This document shows, piece after piece, positions 1 through 7,694 of a DNA stretch of 64,000 nucleotides (position 1 is its first letter; the number at the start of each line of letters is the position of its first letter). Both the position numbers and the translations under genes were made by a program. Under the pieces are notes generated by a model that was not told the origin of the DNA, made no database searches, and saw only the letters and a program-made list of their open reading frames with translations. This DNA comes from Alphaproteobacteria bacterium (GTDB lineage: Bacteria > Pseudomonadota > Alphaproteobacteria > UBA8366 > Aestuariispiraceae), in assembly GCA_006844765.1 (NCBI GenBank), contig SPJV01000215.1, forward strand, positions 6,429 to 70,428, read 5' to 3'.

Positions 1-1
1 C

Positions 2-655
2 TTGATGACCCATGCGACTGCAGATCTGGGGAATGCGGAAAGTGCCATCGATGCGGTGAGTGCCGGTCGTCGGGCCTTACGCGCCGCAGCACTTGCCTAT
101 CTGGGTGCGACCGGGCGTGCTGAAGCCGTGGCACTAGCCAAGACGCGCTATAACGGGGCCGCGACCATGACCGACCGGATGGCCGCCCTCAGCGTCTTGA
201 ATGACATCGATTGCCCGGAGCGGGAGGCAGCCCTGGCCGACTTCGAAACCCGCTTCCGCGATGATGAGCAGGTGATGGATAAATGGTTCGCCATTCAGGC
301 AATCAGCCGCCTGCCCGACGTGCTGGATCGGTTGAAGCCCTTGCTGGACCATCCAGTTTTCTCCTGGAAGAAGCCGAACAAAGTGCGGTCCGTCATTGGT
401 GCCTTCGCGGCAGCGAACCCCGTTGCCTTCAATGCGGAGAGTGGAGCGGGCTACGACTTCCTGGCGGATAGCATCCTAACGCTGGATAAACTCAACCCGC
501 AGGTCGCCGCCCGCATGCTCGGCACGCTGGGCCATTGGCGGCGCTTCGACGAGAACCGACAGACCCTGATGCGCGGCACCTTGGAGCGGGTTCTCGCCAC
601 CGAGGGCCTCAGCCGCGACTGCACGGAAATCGCCACCAAGGCGCTTGGGGACTAG
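2..655 (+). CDS. pepN: Aminopeptidase N, C-terminal part (cut by window start)
   Basis: The frame is open to the left edge, so only the last ~217 residues of a much longer protein (E. coli-type PepN is ~870 aa) are present. The visible part is helical and matches my recollection of the C-terminal ARM/HEAT-like domain of M1 aminopeptidase N: a run of short helices, the segment FSWKKPNKVRSVIGAF, and an end built around 'LNPQVAARML' and 'W-R-F'. This domain closes over the active site; the HExxH zinc site would lie upstream, outside the window. PepN removes N-terminal residues from peptides in the cytoplasm. Nothing suggests the gene is broken. Confidence 0.85.
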   Translation: MMTHATADLGNAESAIDAVSAGRRALRAAALAYLGATGRAEAVALAKTRYNGAATMTDRMAALSVLNDIDCPEREAALADFETRFRDDEQVMDKWFAIQAISRLPDVLDRLKPLLDHPVFSWKKPNKVRSVIGAFAAANPVAFNAESGAGYDFLADSILTLDKLNPQVAARMLGTLGHWRRFDENRQTLMRGTLERVLATEGLSRDCTEIATKALGD

Positions 656-703
656 ATCTAACGCGCTTTTTTAATCAGCGCAGACTGGTTCCGCGTCAGG
701 TGT

Positions 704-1660
704 TCAGGACGCGGCGCGGCGCAGGCGATCGTTGATGGCGCGGCCCAACCCGGCTTGCGGGATCGGGGCGACGGCGATGCTGCTGTATCGGGCCGGATCA
801 TCCAGGCGGTGGAGCAGGCGGAACAGATTGGCGGCTGCCTCCATTGCATCGCCGCTTGGCGACAGATTGGCCGCCTCCCCGTCGCGGGCCGGGCCGAAGC
901 CGATCAAGGCCTCACCTGCCTGTGCCGTTTCCGCATTCAGCCGGATCGGCAGACCCGGGGCGTAGTGGCTGGTCAGCATCCCAGGAGACGCCGGCGCGGT
1001 GTCGTCGCTGCCCGCAACCACCAGCCGCCCACCGGCAATGGCCTCTATCGCCTCCGCCGCGATGCCGCCCGGGCGCAGCAGTGCCGGTGTCTCCCCGGTC
1101 GCATCAACCACGGTGCTCTCCAACCCCACCGCACAGGGCCCACCATCGAGGATCAGGTCGAGCTTTCCATCAAGTGAAGCAGCAACATGCTGGGCTTCCG
1201 TCGGGCTCAAGCGGCCGGAGGCATTGGCACTCGGCGCGGCGATGGGGCGGTCTGCGAGCCGCAATAAATCCCGCGCGCCACCATGCGCCGGCAAGCGCAC
1301 CGCCACCGTCTCCAGCCCCGCACTCACCAAGGCAGAAAGTCGCGCCCTCGGCTTGCGGCGCAATACCAGGGTCAAGGCGCCGGGCCAGAAACTATCCGCC
1401 AGCCGTCGCGCCAAGGGGGTGACCTCAACCAGCCGCTCCACCGCAGCCATATTCGGCAGATGGACGATCAAGGGATTGAAGCGGGGGCGGCCCTTGGCGT
1501 CGAAAATTCGCGCAACGGCCATATCATCGCCCGCATCGGCGCCCAGGCCATACACCGTCTCCGTCGGGAATGCGACAAGCCGCCCCTGGCGCAGCAAACT
1601 TGCCCCCCGGTCCAGGCTCTTGCCATCCAAAGGCGCTATGACGGTCGTGATCTCAGTCAT
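704..1660 (-). CDS. L-threonylcarbamoyladenylate synthase (Sua5/YrdC family)
   Basis: 318 aa. An N-terminal YrdC domain (about residues 10-200) carries FPTETVYGLG and the 'RP-FNPLIVH' segment that shape the ATP/threonine pocket. A C-terminal Sua5 domain (about 215-318) begins after 'ATGETPALLRPGGI', with the SPGMLTSHYAP motif at its start, so this is the long Sua5 form rather than the short TsaC form. It makes threonylcarbamoyl-AMP from threonine, bicarbonate and ATP for t6A37 modification of ANN-decoding tRNAs in the cytoplasm. It converges on pepN and is divergent from the ParA gene, with ~160 bp between. No strong Shine-Dalgarno is visible before the ATG, but the start fits the family. Confidence 0.93.
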   Translation of the reverse strand: MTEITTVIAPLDGKSLDRGASLLRQGRLVAFPTETVYGLGADAGDDMAVARIFDAKGRPRFNPLIVHLPNMAAVERLVEVTPLARRLADSFWPGALTLVLRRKPRARLSALVSAGLETVAVRLPAHGGARDLLRLADRPIAAPSANASGRLSPTEAQHVAASLDGKLDLILDGGPCAVGLESTVVDATGETPALLRPGGIAAEAIEAIAGGRLVVAGSDDTAPASPGMLTSHYAPGLPIRLNAETAQAGEALIGFGPARDGEAANLSPSGDAMEAAANLFRLLHRLDDPARYSSIAVAPIPQAGLGRAINDRLRRAAS

Positions 1661-1819
1661 GGAGGCGGGTTATGGCGCGCGCGGGGCCGGCCTGCAATAT
1701 CGAAAGGACCGGAAACCTTGCGTCCCGATGCCGCGTGAGGCTCATGTTGCAATGCAGCATTTTCCAGTTAGACTGACGGATCGACTTCTTCGAGGGTCCA
1801 ATCCGACCAAGGTGACGCT

Positions 1820-2449
1820 ATGGCTAAAATCTTCACAATCGCCCAGCAAAAGGGTGGCGCCGGGAAATCGACCCTCGCCGCCACATTGGCGGTTGCCTGG
1901 GCAAAGCGGAAATCGGTCGCGGTGCTGGATATCGACCCTCAGGGCTCTCTCTCCGCCTGGTACAAGGTGCGGGAGGCCGCGTTGGGTGAGGACAAAACGG
2001 GCCTGACCTTCGAAGCGGTGACCGGTTGGCGCGCCGCCCGAGCCGTTGAGAAGCTTGCCGCCGATCATGACATCGTCGTCATCGACAGCCCGCCGCATGC
2101 AGATACGGACGCCAAGATTGCCATCCGTCCCGCCGACCTGGTTGTCATCCCGACCCAGCCGAGCCCGCTTGACGTCTGGGCGACCGAGCCGACGCTGGCG
2201 CTCGCCGCCAAAGAAAAGACGACGCCGCTGATCGTCCTCAACCGCGTCCTGCCCCGCGCCAATCTGACCGCCCGGATGATCACGCGTCTCGGTGATTATG
2301 AAGTCCGGGTCGCCAAATCCACCCTCGGCAACCGCGTTGCTCACCCCGACGCCATGGCCCACGGCCTCACCGCCACAGAAACCAAACCAGCCTCCACAGC
2401 CGCCAAAGAAATCCGCGCCCTGGCAACGGAGCTGTTAAAAAAGGTTTAG
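1820..2449 (+). CDS. Orphan ParA-family ATPase
   Basis: 209 aa. The deviant Walker A is at residues 10-17 (QQKGGAGKST, with the signature lysine of the ParA/MinD class). Walker A' is VLDIDPQGS near residue 38, and Walker B is VVIDSPPH near residue 81. The length fits the short ParA partition ATPases, with no N-terminal HTH. AAGGT lies 7 nt before the ATG. There is no parB or parS-like partner next to it, so it is not a plasmid partition cassette as seen here. Such single-gene ParAs often position cargo other than DNA (chemotaxis clusters, storage granules, carboxysomes); which cargo cannot be read from this context. Confidence 0.88.
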   Translation: MAKIFTIAQQKGGAGKSTLAATLAVAWAKRKSVAVLDIDPQGSLSAWYKVREAALGEDKTGLTFEAVTGWRAARAVEKLAADHDIVVIDSPPHADTDAKIAIRPADLVVIPTQPSPLDVWATEPTLALAAKEKTTPLIVLNRVLPRANLTARMITRLGDYEVRVAKSTLGNRVAHPDAMAHGLTATETKPASTAAKEIRALATELLKKV

Positions 2450-2610
2450 GGCGCACCGGCGCGCGCAACATCCACATATCCCGCCAAAACCACCCTGTCG
2501 CGCATTCGCACAAGGATCGCGGCGGAACGGAGTAAAACGCCGCACGTTGAAGTCAATTGACGGTCGTGACACACTGGCGACTACGAAAGCCATCATTGGG
2601 AGTCGCCGCT

Positions 2611-4278
2611 ATGTCCCCGCTTACACGGATAGCGCCCCTGTTCTTGTCTCTTTTGGTCGTTCTGTCAGCGCCGGTTCAGGCCGCGCAGCGAGTCGCCCTG
2701 GTCATCGGGAATGGCAGCTACGCGAGCCAACCTCTCAACAATCCGCCGAATGATGCCGCCCTGATGGCAGAGACCTTGCGCGATGTTGGGTTTGACGTGG
2801 TGGAGGAAATTGACGCGGACCGGCGACGCATGGCGCGTGCGGTGCGGAAGTTTGGATCTCTCCTGCGCGACGCGGGCGAGGATGCGGTGGGGTTTGTTTT
2901 CTATGCCGGTCACGGAATCCAGTCGAAGGGGGAAAACTACATGATCCCCGTCGATGCCCAGATCGAGGATGAGCTGGATGTCGAGCTGGAAGGCTTTCCC
3001 GCATCAACATTGCTGACCAGTCTGGACAGTGCGGGCAACCGCCTGAACATCGTTGTGATGGATGCCTGCCGGAACAATCCTTATAAGGCGGCGACTCGCT
3101 CCAGCGGGTCGGGCCTGGCGCGCATGGATGCGCCATCGGGGACGTTCATTGCGTATTCCACCTCGCCTGGGAAGGTGGCTGCGGATGGCCGGGGACTCAA
3201 CAGCCCCTACACGCGTGCGCTGGCCCGCTCAATCCAAACGCCGGGCGCCAAGGTCGAGGAAGTCTTCAAGACCGTCCGTGTCGCCGTGATGGACTGGACG
3301 GACGGCGCGCAAGTGCCTTGGGAAAGCTCATCCCTTACCGGTGATTTCTTCTTTCGTGAGAAAGCGCCCGAACCGGTTGCCGCGTCTGAGCCATCCAAAC
3401 CGGTCCAACCGGATAACACGGTTGAGCTCACCTTTTGGAATTCGATCAAGGACGCGACAGAGCCGTCATTGTTTGAAAGCTACCTGAAGCAATTCCCGAA
3501 TGGCAGTTTTGCCGGGCTTGCACAGGCAAAGATCGCCGCTTTGACAAAACAACAAAATGCTGCGGCATCGCACTCAGAAACGGCTTTTTTCCAAGCGATC
3601 CAGAATTCGACCAACAAAGCAGATTTCGAGGCCTATCTCTCGCAGTATCCCAATGGGACATTCGCCGCCTTGGCCAAGGCGCGGATCGATGTTCTTACGA
3701 CGGCGGAACAACAACAATTAGCGGTGACTACCGCAGTTCAATCGCCCGACGTCGATGCGGATACGGCATTTTGGAATCAAGTCAAAGGATCGAAGACGAA
3801 AGCCGAGCTTCAGGCCTATCTGGATCAGTTTCCGGATGGCAGCTACGCGACACTGGCGCAGGCCAAAATCGAGGGCATCGAAGAGCAAAGACAAGTTGCG
3901 ACGTTGAATCCCGTATCCACAAATCCAATGGATGGGAAATGGAAGGCCTATATACGCGGCGTCACAAGCCTGGAACAGACATTGGCGCCGTTTTGCCCCT
4001 ACAAAATGCCCCCGCCGAAGGGAGAGGGCGTGTTTACGCTCGTGGGCGGCAAGGGCCAAATCCGCATCGAAGCGCGAAACAAGGATGCTGTAACCTTAAA
4101 GATCAGGTCGGCAACAGCCGACAGCCTCTCGCTCGACATATTCTGGCGAGGAAAAAAGTATAAATCTGAAACGCTGGCCATCGAGAACGGCGCCGCGGAA
4201 GGGTATAAGAAATCCGGCAGTAACTGTCGGCTTACCTATCGACTCGAACAGGTCACGTCTGGCGCAACGAAGCCATAA
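2611..4278 (+). CDS. Secreted caspase-like (C14) protein with three C-terminal repeats
   Basis: 555 aa from the ATG at 2611, preceded by GGGAG. An upstream in-frame TTG (2557) would bury the signal peptide, so I reject it. Residues 1-27 form a signal peptide ending ...APVQA-A. The peptidase C14 fold follows: 'RVALVIGNGSY', catalytic His101 in YAGHGIQ and Cys153 in VMDACRNNP, so the dyad is intact. After a Pro-rich linker come three ~40-residue repeats starting near 272, 324 and 385, each with an aromatic, 'F-(E/Q)-YL-Q(F/Y)P-G-(F/Y)A-LA-A-I'. A C-terminal domain of unknown function follows. It is probably periplasmic. The family is widespread in Alphaproteobacteria with poorly known substrates. 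It ends convergent with the oxidoreductase at 4377. Confidence 0.85.
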   Translation: MSPLTRIAPLFLSLLVVLSAPVQAAQRVALVIGNGSYASQPLNNPPNDAALMAETLRDVGFDVVEEIDADRRRMARAVRKFGSLLRDAGEDAVGFVFYAGHGIQSKGENYMIPVDAQIEDELDVELEGFPASTLLTSLDSAGNRLNIVVMDACRNNPYKAATRSSGSGLARMDAPSGTFIAYSTSPGKVAADGRGLNSPYTRALARSIQTPGAKVEEVFKTVRVAVMDWTDGAQVPWESSSLTGDFFFREKAPEPVAASEPSKPVQPDNTVELTFWNSIKDATEPSLFESYLKQFPNGSFAGLAQAKIAALTKQQNAAASHSETAFFQAIQNSTNKADFEAYLSQYPNGTFAALAKARIDVLTTAEQQQLAVTTAVQSPDVDADTAFWNQVKGSKTKAELQAYLDQFPDGSYATLAQAKIEGIEEQRQVATLNPVSTNPMDGKWKAYIRGVTSLEQTLAPFCPYKMPPPKGEGVFTLVGGKGQIRIEARNKDAVTLKIRSATADSLSLDIFWRGKKYKSETLAIENGAAEGYKKSGSNCRLTYRLEQVTSGATKP

Positions 4279-4295
4279 TCCGCTATCGATCAAGG

Positions 4296-4326
4296 GGGCA
4301 TGAAGAGAACCTTGAACAGCATGCCC
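4296..4326. terminator. Possible bidirectional hairpin between convergent genes
   Basis: GGGCATG (4296-4302) pairs with CATGCCC (4320-4326) across a 17-nt loop in the 98-bp gap between the caspase gene and the convergent flavin oxidoreductase. There is no clean T-run, so termination is only inferred from position. Confidence 0.3.
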
Positions 4327-4376
4327 GCTGAAACCCGATCATCGCCCGAGCAAATTTTTCCATCAAATCTATGAGA

Positions 4377-5597
4377 TCAACTGAACTTCGCCATCCACAA
4401 GATGTCGCGTCGTGCATCGCGCTCTTCGTAGTCCCTTAGTGCCATGGCAGGATCCATGGTGAACGCTTGCTCGTTGTCTTCTCCCAGAGCGGTCAATCGC
4501 ATGGAGTACCATGCCGTCACGCCGCCCTTGGGTGGTGAGTCAAACTTGGGATACGCTGGATCGCCGCCTTCATCCGTCAGCCAGTCGGCAGCAAGGCTCG
4601 GGTTAAGGACCATGGCCCGGGCCAGGCTTACAACGTCGATCACACCGCTGGACAGTGCCTCAACAGCCTGGTCCCGACGCGCAAAGCCGCCGGTCAACAT
4701 GAGGGGCACTTTGGTCACCTCCCTTGCCCGTCGTGCGAAGTCCATGAAGTACGGGCCGCCGCTTGATGTGCCCTCGGAACTTGCCTTTGCGCCGGGGAAG
4801 TAGGTTCCGCCGCTAATATCGATCAAATCAACCGACGAGGTGTCGAGCAAGCGCACGAACTCCAAGGCATCATCTTCCGTCAATCCACCCTCAAGTTTGT
4901 CCGTAGAGTTGATTTTAATCCCGATCGGAAATGATGCGCCGACGGCGCGCCGGACTTCTTCCAGGATCGCCAAGACTATCTTCGACCGCGCCTCGACGGA
5001 TCCGCCGTATGCATCATCCCGGTGGTTGAACAATGGCGACAGGAACTGGTTTAGCAAAAAGCCGTGTCCGGCGTGGACAAGCACACCGGTAAAGCCCACC
5101 TCCTTCGCAAACAAAGCTGCCTCGGCATACAGGGAGGGAAGTTCCTTTACTTCTTCTATCGACATCCCAGCACATTGAAGGCCAGGCATGTCTAGCGGCG
5201 ACGGACCCTTCGGGTCGCTCAACGGCAGATGCGATAGAGCCCCGGCGTGGCCCAATTGTGGCCAAAGATGCGTGCCCTTGGCCGTGCCGCGGGTTACCAG
5301 CTCTTGTATTGCCCTCTTGTCGCTCTGAGGTCCGAACACGAGATTACCCGGTTTTTCCGGGTACTTGGGATCCCCTTGCACTTCGCCGATTATGGAAATT
5401 GCCGCACCGCCCTCTGCCCATCGCTCGTAAAGGCGGGCTTGTGCCTCGGTCGGGTCACCTTCGCCATTGCCGAGTGAATCCGACATCGCCGCTTTCGCAA
5501 TCCGGTTTCTTAGAACAGCACCGCAAGGCAGTTCTAGCGAGCTACCGAGAAAACCCCGAACATCAAGGGTATCGGAGCTTGAGGGGACATTCGTCAT
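4377..5597 (-). CDS. NADH:flavin oxidoreductase (old yellow enzyme family)
   Basis: 406 aa from the second of two consecutive ATGs, which has the better spacing from GGAG. It is a single FMN TIM barrel: 'NRIAKAAMSDSLGNGEGDPT' at the N-terminus, the substrate-binding pattern HAGHGFLLNQFLSPLFNHRDDAYGG rendered here as H-A-G-H-G-(F/L)-L-x-Q-F-L-S-P (around residue 180), and phosphate-binding 'LMLTGGFARR' near 300. It lacks the FAD/4Fe-4S C-terminal half of 2,4-dienoyl-CoA reductases, so it is the short OYE type that reduces activated C=C bonds with NAD(P)H. It lies 84 bp downstream of an ArsR regulator on the same strand and is probably co-transcribed with it and controlled by it. Confidence 0.88.
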   Translation of the reverse strand: MTNVPSSSDTLDVRGFLGSSLELPCGAVLRNRIAKAAMSDSLGNGEGDPTEAQARLYERWAEGGAAISIIGEVQGDPKYPEKPGNLVFGPQSDKRAIQELVTRGTAKGTHLWPQLGHAGALSHLPLSDPKGPSPLDMPGLQCAGMSIEEVKELPSLYAEAALFAKEVGFTGVLVHAGHGFLLNQFLSPLFNHRDDAYGGSVEARSKIVLAILEEVRRAVGASFPIGIKINSTDKLEGGLTEDDALEFVRLLDTSSVDLIDISGGTYFPGAKASSEGTSSGGPYFMDFARRAREVTKVPLMLTGGFARRDQAVEALSSGVIDVVSLARAMVLNPSLAADWLTDEGGDPAYPKFDSPPKGGVTAWYSMRLTALGEDNEQAFTMDPAMALRDYEERDARRDILWMAKFS

Positions 5598-5608
5598 CAT
5601 CTTTCTCC

Positions 5609-5642
5609 AATCGATATATTTCGATTTACCGATTAATTTATC
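5609..5642 (-). promoter_or_regulatory. Possible internal ArsR operator before the OYE gene
   Basis: The arsR-OYE gap is AT-rich and holds short overlapping dyads (ATCGatatatttCGAT and CGATAAATTAATCG on one strand or the other). They resemble the TATCG/CGATA half-sites upstream of arsR. This suggests a second regulator contact, but the match is loose. Confidence 0.35.
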
Positions 5643-5681
5643 GGCCGTGGGACCAACCGCTGCAAATCCAGTCCTTACTCT

Positions 5682-5990
5682 CTAAAGCTCGATCAGCTCT
5701 TTCTCGAACGCCTGCAACAGCGCGCGGATCGCGTCTTCGTTTCGCCGGTAAAAAGTGAACTGCCCATGGCGCTCGGAGAGCACTAACCCTGCCTCTTTCA
5801 AGAGCCCCATGTAATTTGAGATCGTCGATTGCGAGAGACCGGCTTTCTCTTGGATATACGCAACGCACACGCCATCCAATCCAGCATGTTCCGGCAACGC
5901 CGCTGGGAAGTTCGACCTATGCTTCAACCAGTGAAGAATCTTGCGCCGAACAGGATTATTGAGGGTGGTGAGTGCTTTATCCAAATCCAT
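5682..5990 (-). CDS. ArsR-family winged-helix regulator
   Basis: 102 aa, a single ArsR/SmtB-type winged helix. 'LNNPVRRKILHWL' forms the first helices, 'AGLSQSTISNYMGLLKEAGLV' is the recognition helix-turn-helix, and 'GQFTFYRRNEDAI' is the wing. Neither the CxC metal site of ArsR nor the DxH...H site of SmtB is visible. A single Cys in 'GVCVAYI' lies before the HTH, so the signal may be redox or electrophile stress, fitting a downstream OYE. There is no Shine-Dalgarno before the ATG, and the predicted -10 ends ~6 bp before it, so the transcript may be leaderless (see the promoter entry). Confidence 0.87.
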   Translation of the reverse strand: MDLDKALTTLNNPVRRKILHWLKHRSNFPAALPEHAGLDGVCVAYIQEKAGLSQSTISNYMGLLKEAGLVLSERHGQFTFYRRNEDAIRALLQAFEKELIEL

Positions 5991-5995
5991 ATATC

Positions 5996-6025
5996 GAGAT
6001 ATCCCGATATCTTGGTTTATGTCAA
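5996..6025 (-). promoter_or_regulatory. arsR promoter with palindromic operator
   Basis: On the minus strand a perfect -35 TTGACA (6025-6020) is followed, 17-18 nt later, by ATATCT/TATCTC (ending 5996-5997). An inverted repeat AGATATC-CC-GATATCT (5997-6012) overlaps the spacer and -10, as expected for an autorepressor. Transcription would start at about 5988-5991, almost exactly on the arsR ATG at 5990. Confidence 0.65.
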
Positions 6026-6235
6026 GTTTCTTTTGGCTACAACATAGTCCTTATCTGCTTTTCTTCTATCAGCACTCCAAGATTGCCCTACGTAATCCAT
6101 CTATTGGGTTCGGGCCAGGATTGCGGTTTGGCATATCTCGATTAAGGCGCAGTAACGGCTCAGATTAAGAGGGAACTCAGTCCCCCCGGCCCTCAAAACC
6201 CCTGCGAAACGCTAGAATTGCGCGAAATTGCCGGC

Positions 6236-7432
6236 CTATGGAATGTCCCGCAGACCGCGTTCGATCCGATCATAGGCTTCCGATAGGAGTTCCGGGCTTT
6301 GTGCGAAGCAGAGGCGGAACCAGCCTTCGCCTGACGGGCCGAAGGCAGTGCCGGGGGCGATGCCGACTTTGGCATGGCGCACCAGATCCTGCGCATAGGC
6401 AAGCGTCCGTCCTTCTGTCCCGGCTATCCGGAAGAACGCATAGAATGCCGCATCGGGGGTGCGGAACCCTTCCACCCTCGGAATATTGGGCAGGCGTTGG
6501 GCTGTGATGTCGCGCCCGCGCCGGCAATGTTCGATCATATCGGCCACCATGGGCTCGCCGTCGCGGATTGCCGCCTCTGCGCCACGCTGCAGGAACTGCG
6601 GAACGCAGCTATAGGCGAATTCGATCAGGTTTCCGAACAGGTCGGTGAAGCTCATCTCCGACCCCGGCAGAAATTCCGGATGTGTGACCCAGCCGATCCG
6701 CCAGCCGGTCATCGCCCAGGCCTTGGAGAAACTGTTGACGACGAAGAGCGGATCGTCGGGCCGGGCGTGCTCCAGGAAGCTCGGCGCGGCGCGCCCGTCA
6801 TAGACCATGCGGCCATAGACTTCATCGGCGACAATCCAGATACCCCGCTCCCGCGCGAGTTCCAAAAGGGCTGCCTGTTGCTCGGACGGCATGACCCAGC
6901 CGGTTGGGTTGTTGGGGGAATTGACGAAGATCATCCGGGTATTGCTGTCGATCATCCCGGCCATTTTCTCCAGATCAAGCGCCCAGCCTTGCGCATCGGA
7001 GAAGTCCAGCATGCAAAAGCGTCGCTCCGCCCCCATCACGCGCACCGTGGATTCGGCATTTGGCCAAAGCGGTGCCACGATGATGGCGTTGTCCCCCGGC
7101 TCCAAAACCGCCTGCATGGCCATCTGAATGCCGGCCATGCCGGACGCCGTGACACTCACCCGCTCCATATCGAGGGAAATGTCATAGAGACCGGCCATAT
7201 AATCCGCCAAGACCTGCCGCAGCTCCGGCGTGCCCGTCTTGTGGGAATAAAACGTCTCCCCCCGCTCCAACGCATCAATCGCCGGGCGCCGGATATCCGC
7301 ATGGGTCACGACATCCGATTCCCCATACCAAAGCGGAATAACATCCGGATTCCCCAAAGCCAGTTTGGCGACAGACAGAATCTGCTGCTCTTCAATAGAG
7401 GAAACAGCGGGGCGAATTTTGGGTTGGGGCAT
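6236..7432 (-). CDS. Class I/II PLP-dependent aminotransferase
   Basis: 398 aa from the ATG at 7432, which has AAGGA 7 nt upstream; the longer open frame to 7624 has no start signal. It is fold-type I: 'NSPNNPTGWV' binds the cofactor region, 'VADEVYGRMVYDG' precedes the PLP contact Asp/Tyr, and the Schiff-base Lys is in NSFSKAWAMTGWRIGW. A C-terminal Arg for the substrate carboxylate lies in 'GEGWFRLCFAQ'. It is close to the aspartate/aromatic aminotransferase group, but the substrate cannot be assigned. The gene is 262 bp downstream of acnB on the same strand, separated by a strong palindrome, so it probably has its own promoter. Confidence 0.9.
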   Translation of the reverse strand: MPQPKIRPAVSSIEEQQILSVAKLALGNPDVIPLWYGESDVVTHADIRRPAIDALERGETFYSHKTGTPELRQVLADYMAGLYDISLDMERVSVTASGMAGIQMAMQAVLEPGDNAIIVAPLWPNAESTVRVMGAERRFCMLDFSDAQGWALDLEKMAGMIDSNTRMIFVNSPNNPTGWVMPSEQQAALLELARERGIWIVADEVYGRMVYDGRAAPSFLEHARPDDPLFVVNSFSKAWAMTGWRIGWVTHPEFLPGSEMSFTDLFGNLIEFAYSCVPQFLQRGAEAAIRDGEPMVADMIEHCRRGRDITAQRLPNIPRVEGFRTPDAAFYAFFRIAGTEGRTLAYAQDLVRHAKVGIAPGTAFGPSGEGWFRLCFAQSPELLSEAYDRIERGLRDIP

Positions 7433-7593
7433 GGGGTGTCCTTCAGAAATTAGGGAAGTACCAAAACGCTGTTTTCGAGACTCCGTCAATCGGGTCTGAA
7501 AGACGGCATGCTCATTTTCCGCAACAAGCAAATGCCCACGACAACCGCGCCTGAAATTGGCGCTCCGAGGCCGGTTGTTCAAAGGGACACAGA

Positions 7594-7628
7594 CCTCGTG
7601 CCCCCCGCCATCGCGAGGGGGCACGAGG
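7594..7628. repeat. 12-bp-arm palindrome (REP-like), copy 1
   Basis: CCTCGTGCCCCC (7594-7605) pairs perfectly with GGGGGCACGAGG (7617-7628). The loop can add CGC/GCG. It lies between acnB and the aminotransferase, and no T-run follows on either strand. A related palindrome occurs at 12814-12845, suggesting a dispersed palindromic repeat rather than a simple terminator. Confidence 0.6.
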
Positions 7629-7694
7629 AAACTGCGGTGTCTGGTTTAGTTAGAGCCAGTCGCAAGCCGGTCTAAGACCAGCCCAAGATCGTGC

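Noticed and set aside
999..2006. 335-codon plus-strand open frame over the Sua5 gene
   Set aside because: It is the antisense of a clear Sua5 protein, reflecting high GC; it also runs into the ParA start and has no RBS or recognisable domain.
1820..2449. Plasmid or prophage partition system
   Set aside because: No parB, parS-like repeats, replication or phage genes nearby; neighbours are chromosomal housekeeping genes.
6374..7453. 359-codon open frame antisense to the aminotransferase
   Set aside because: Shadow of a well supported gene; no start signal or family.
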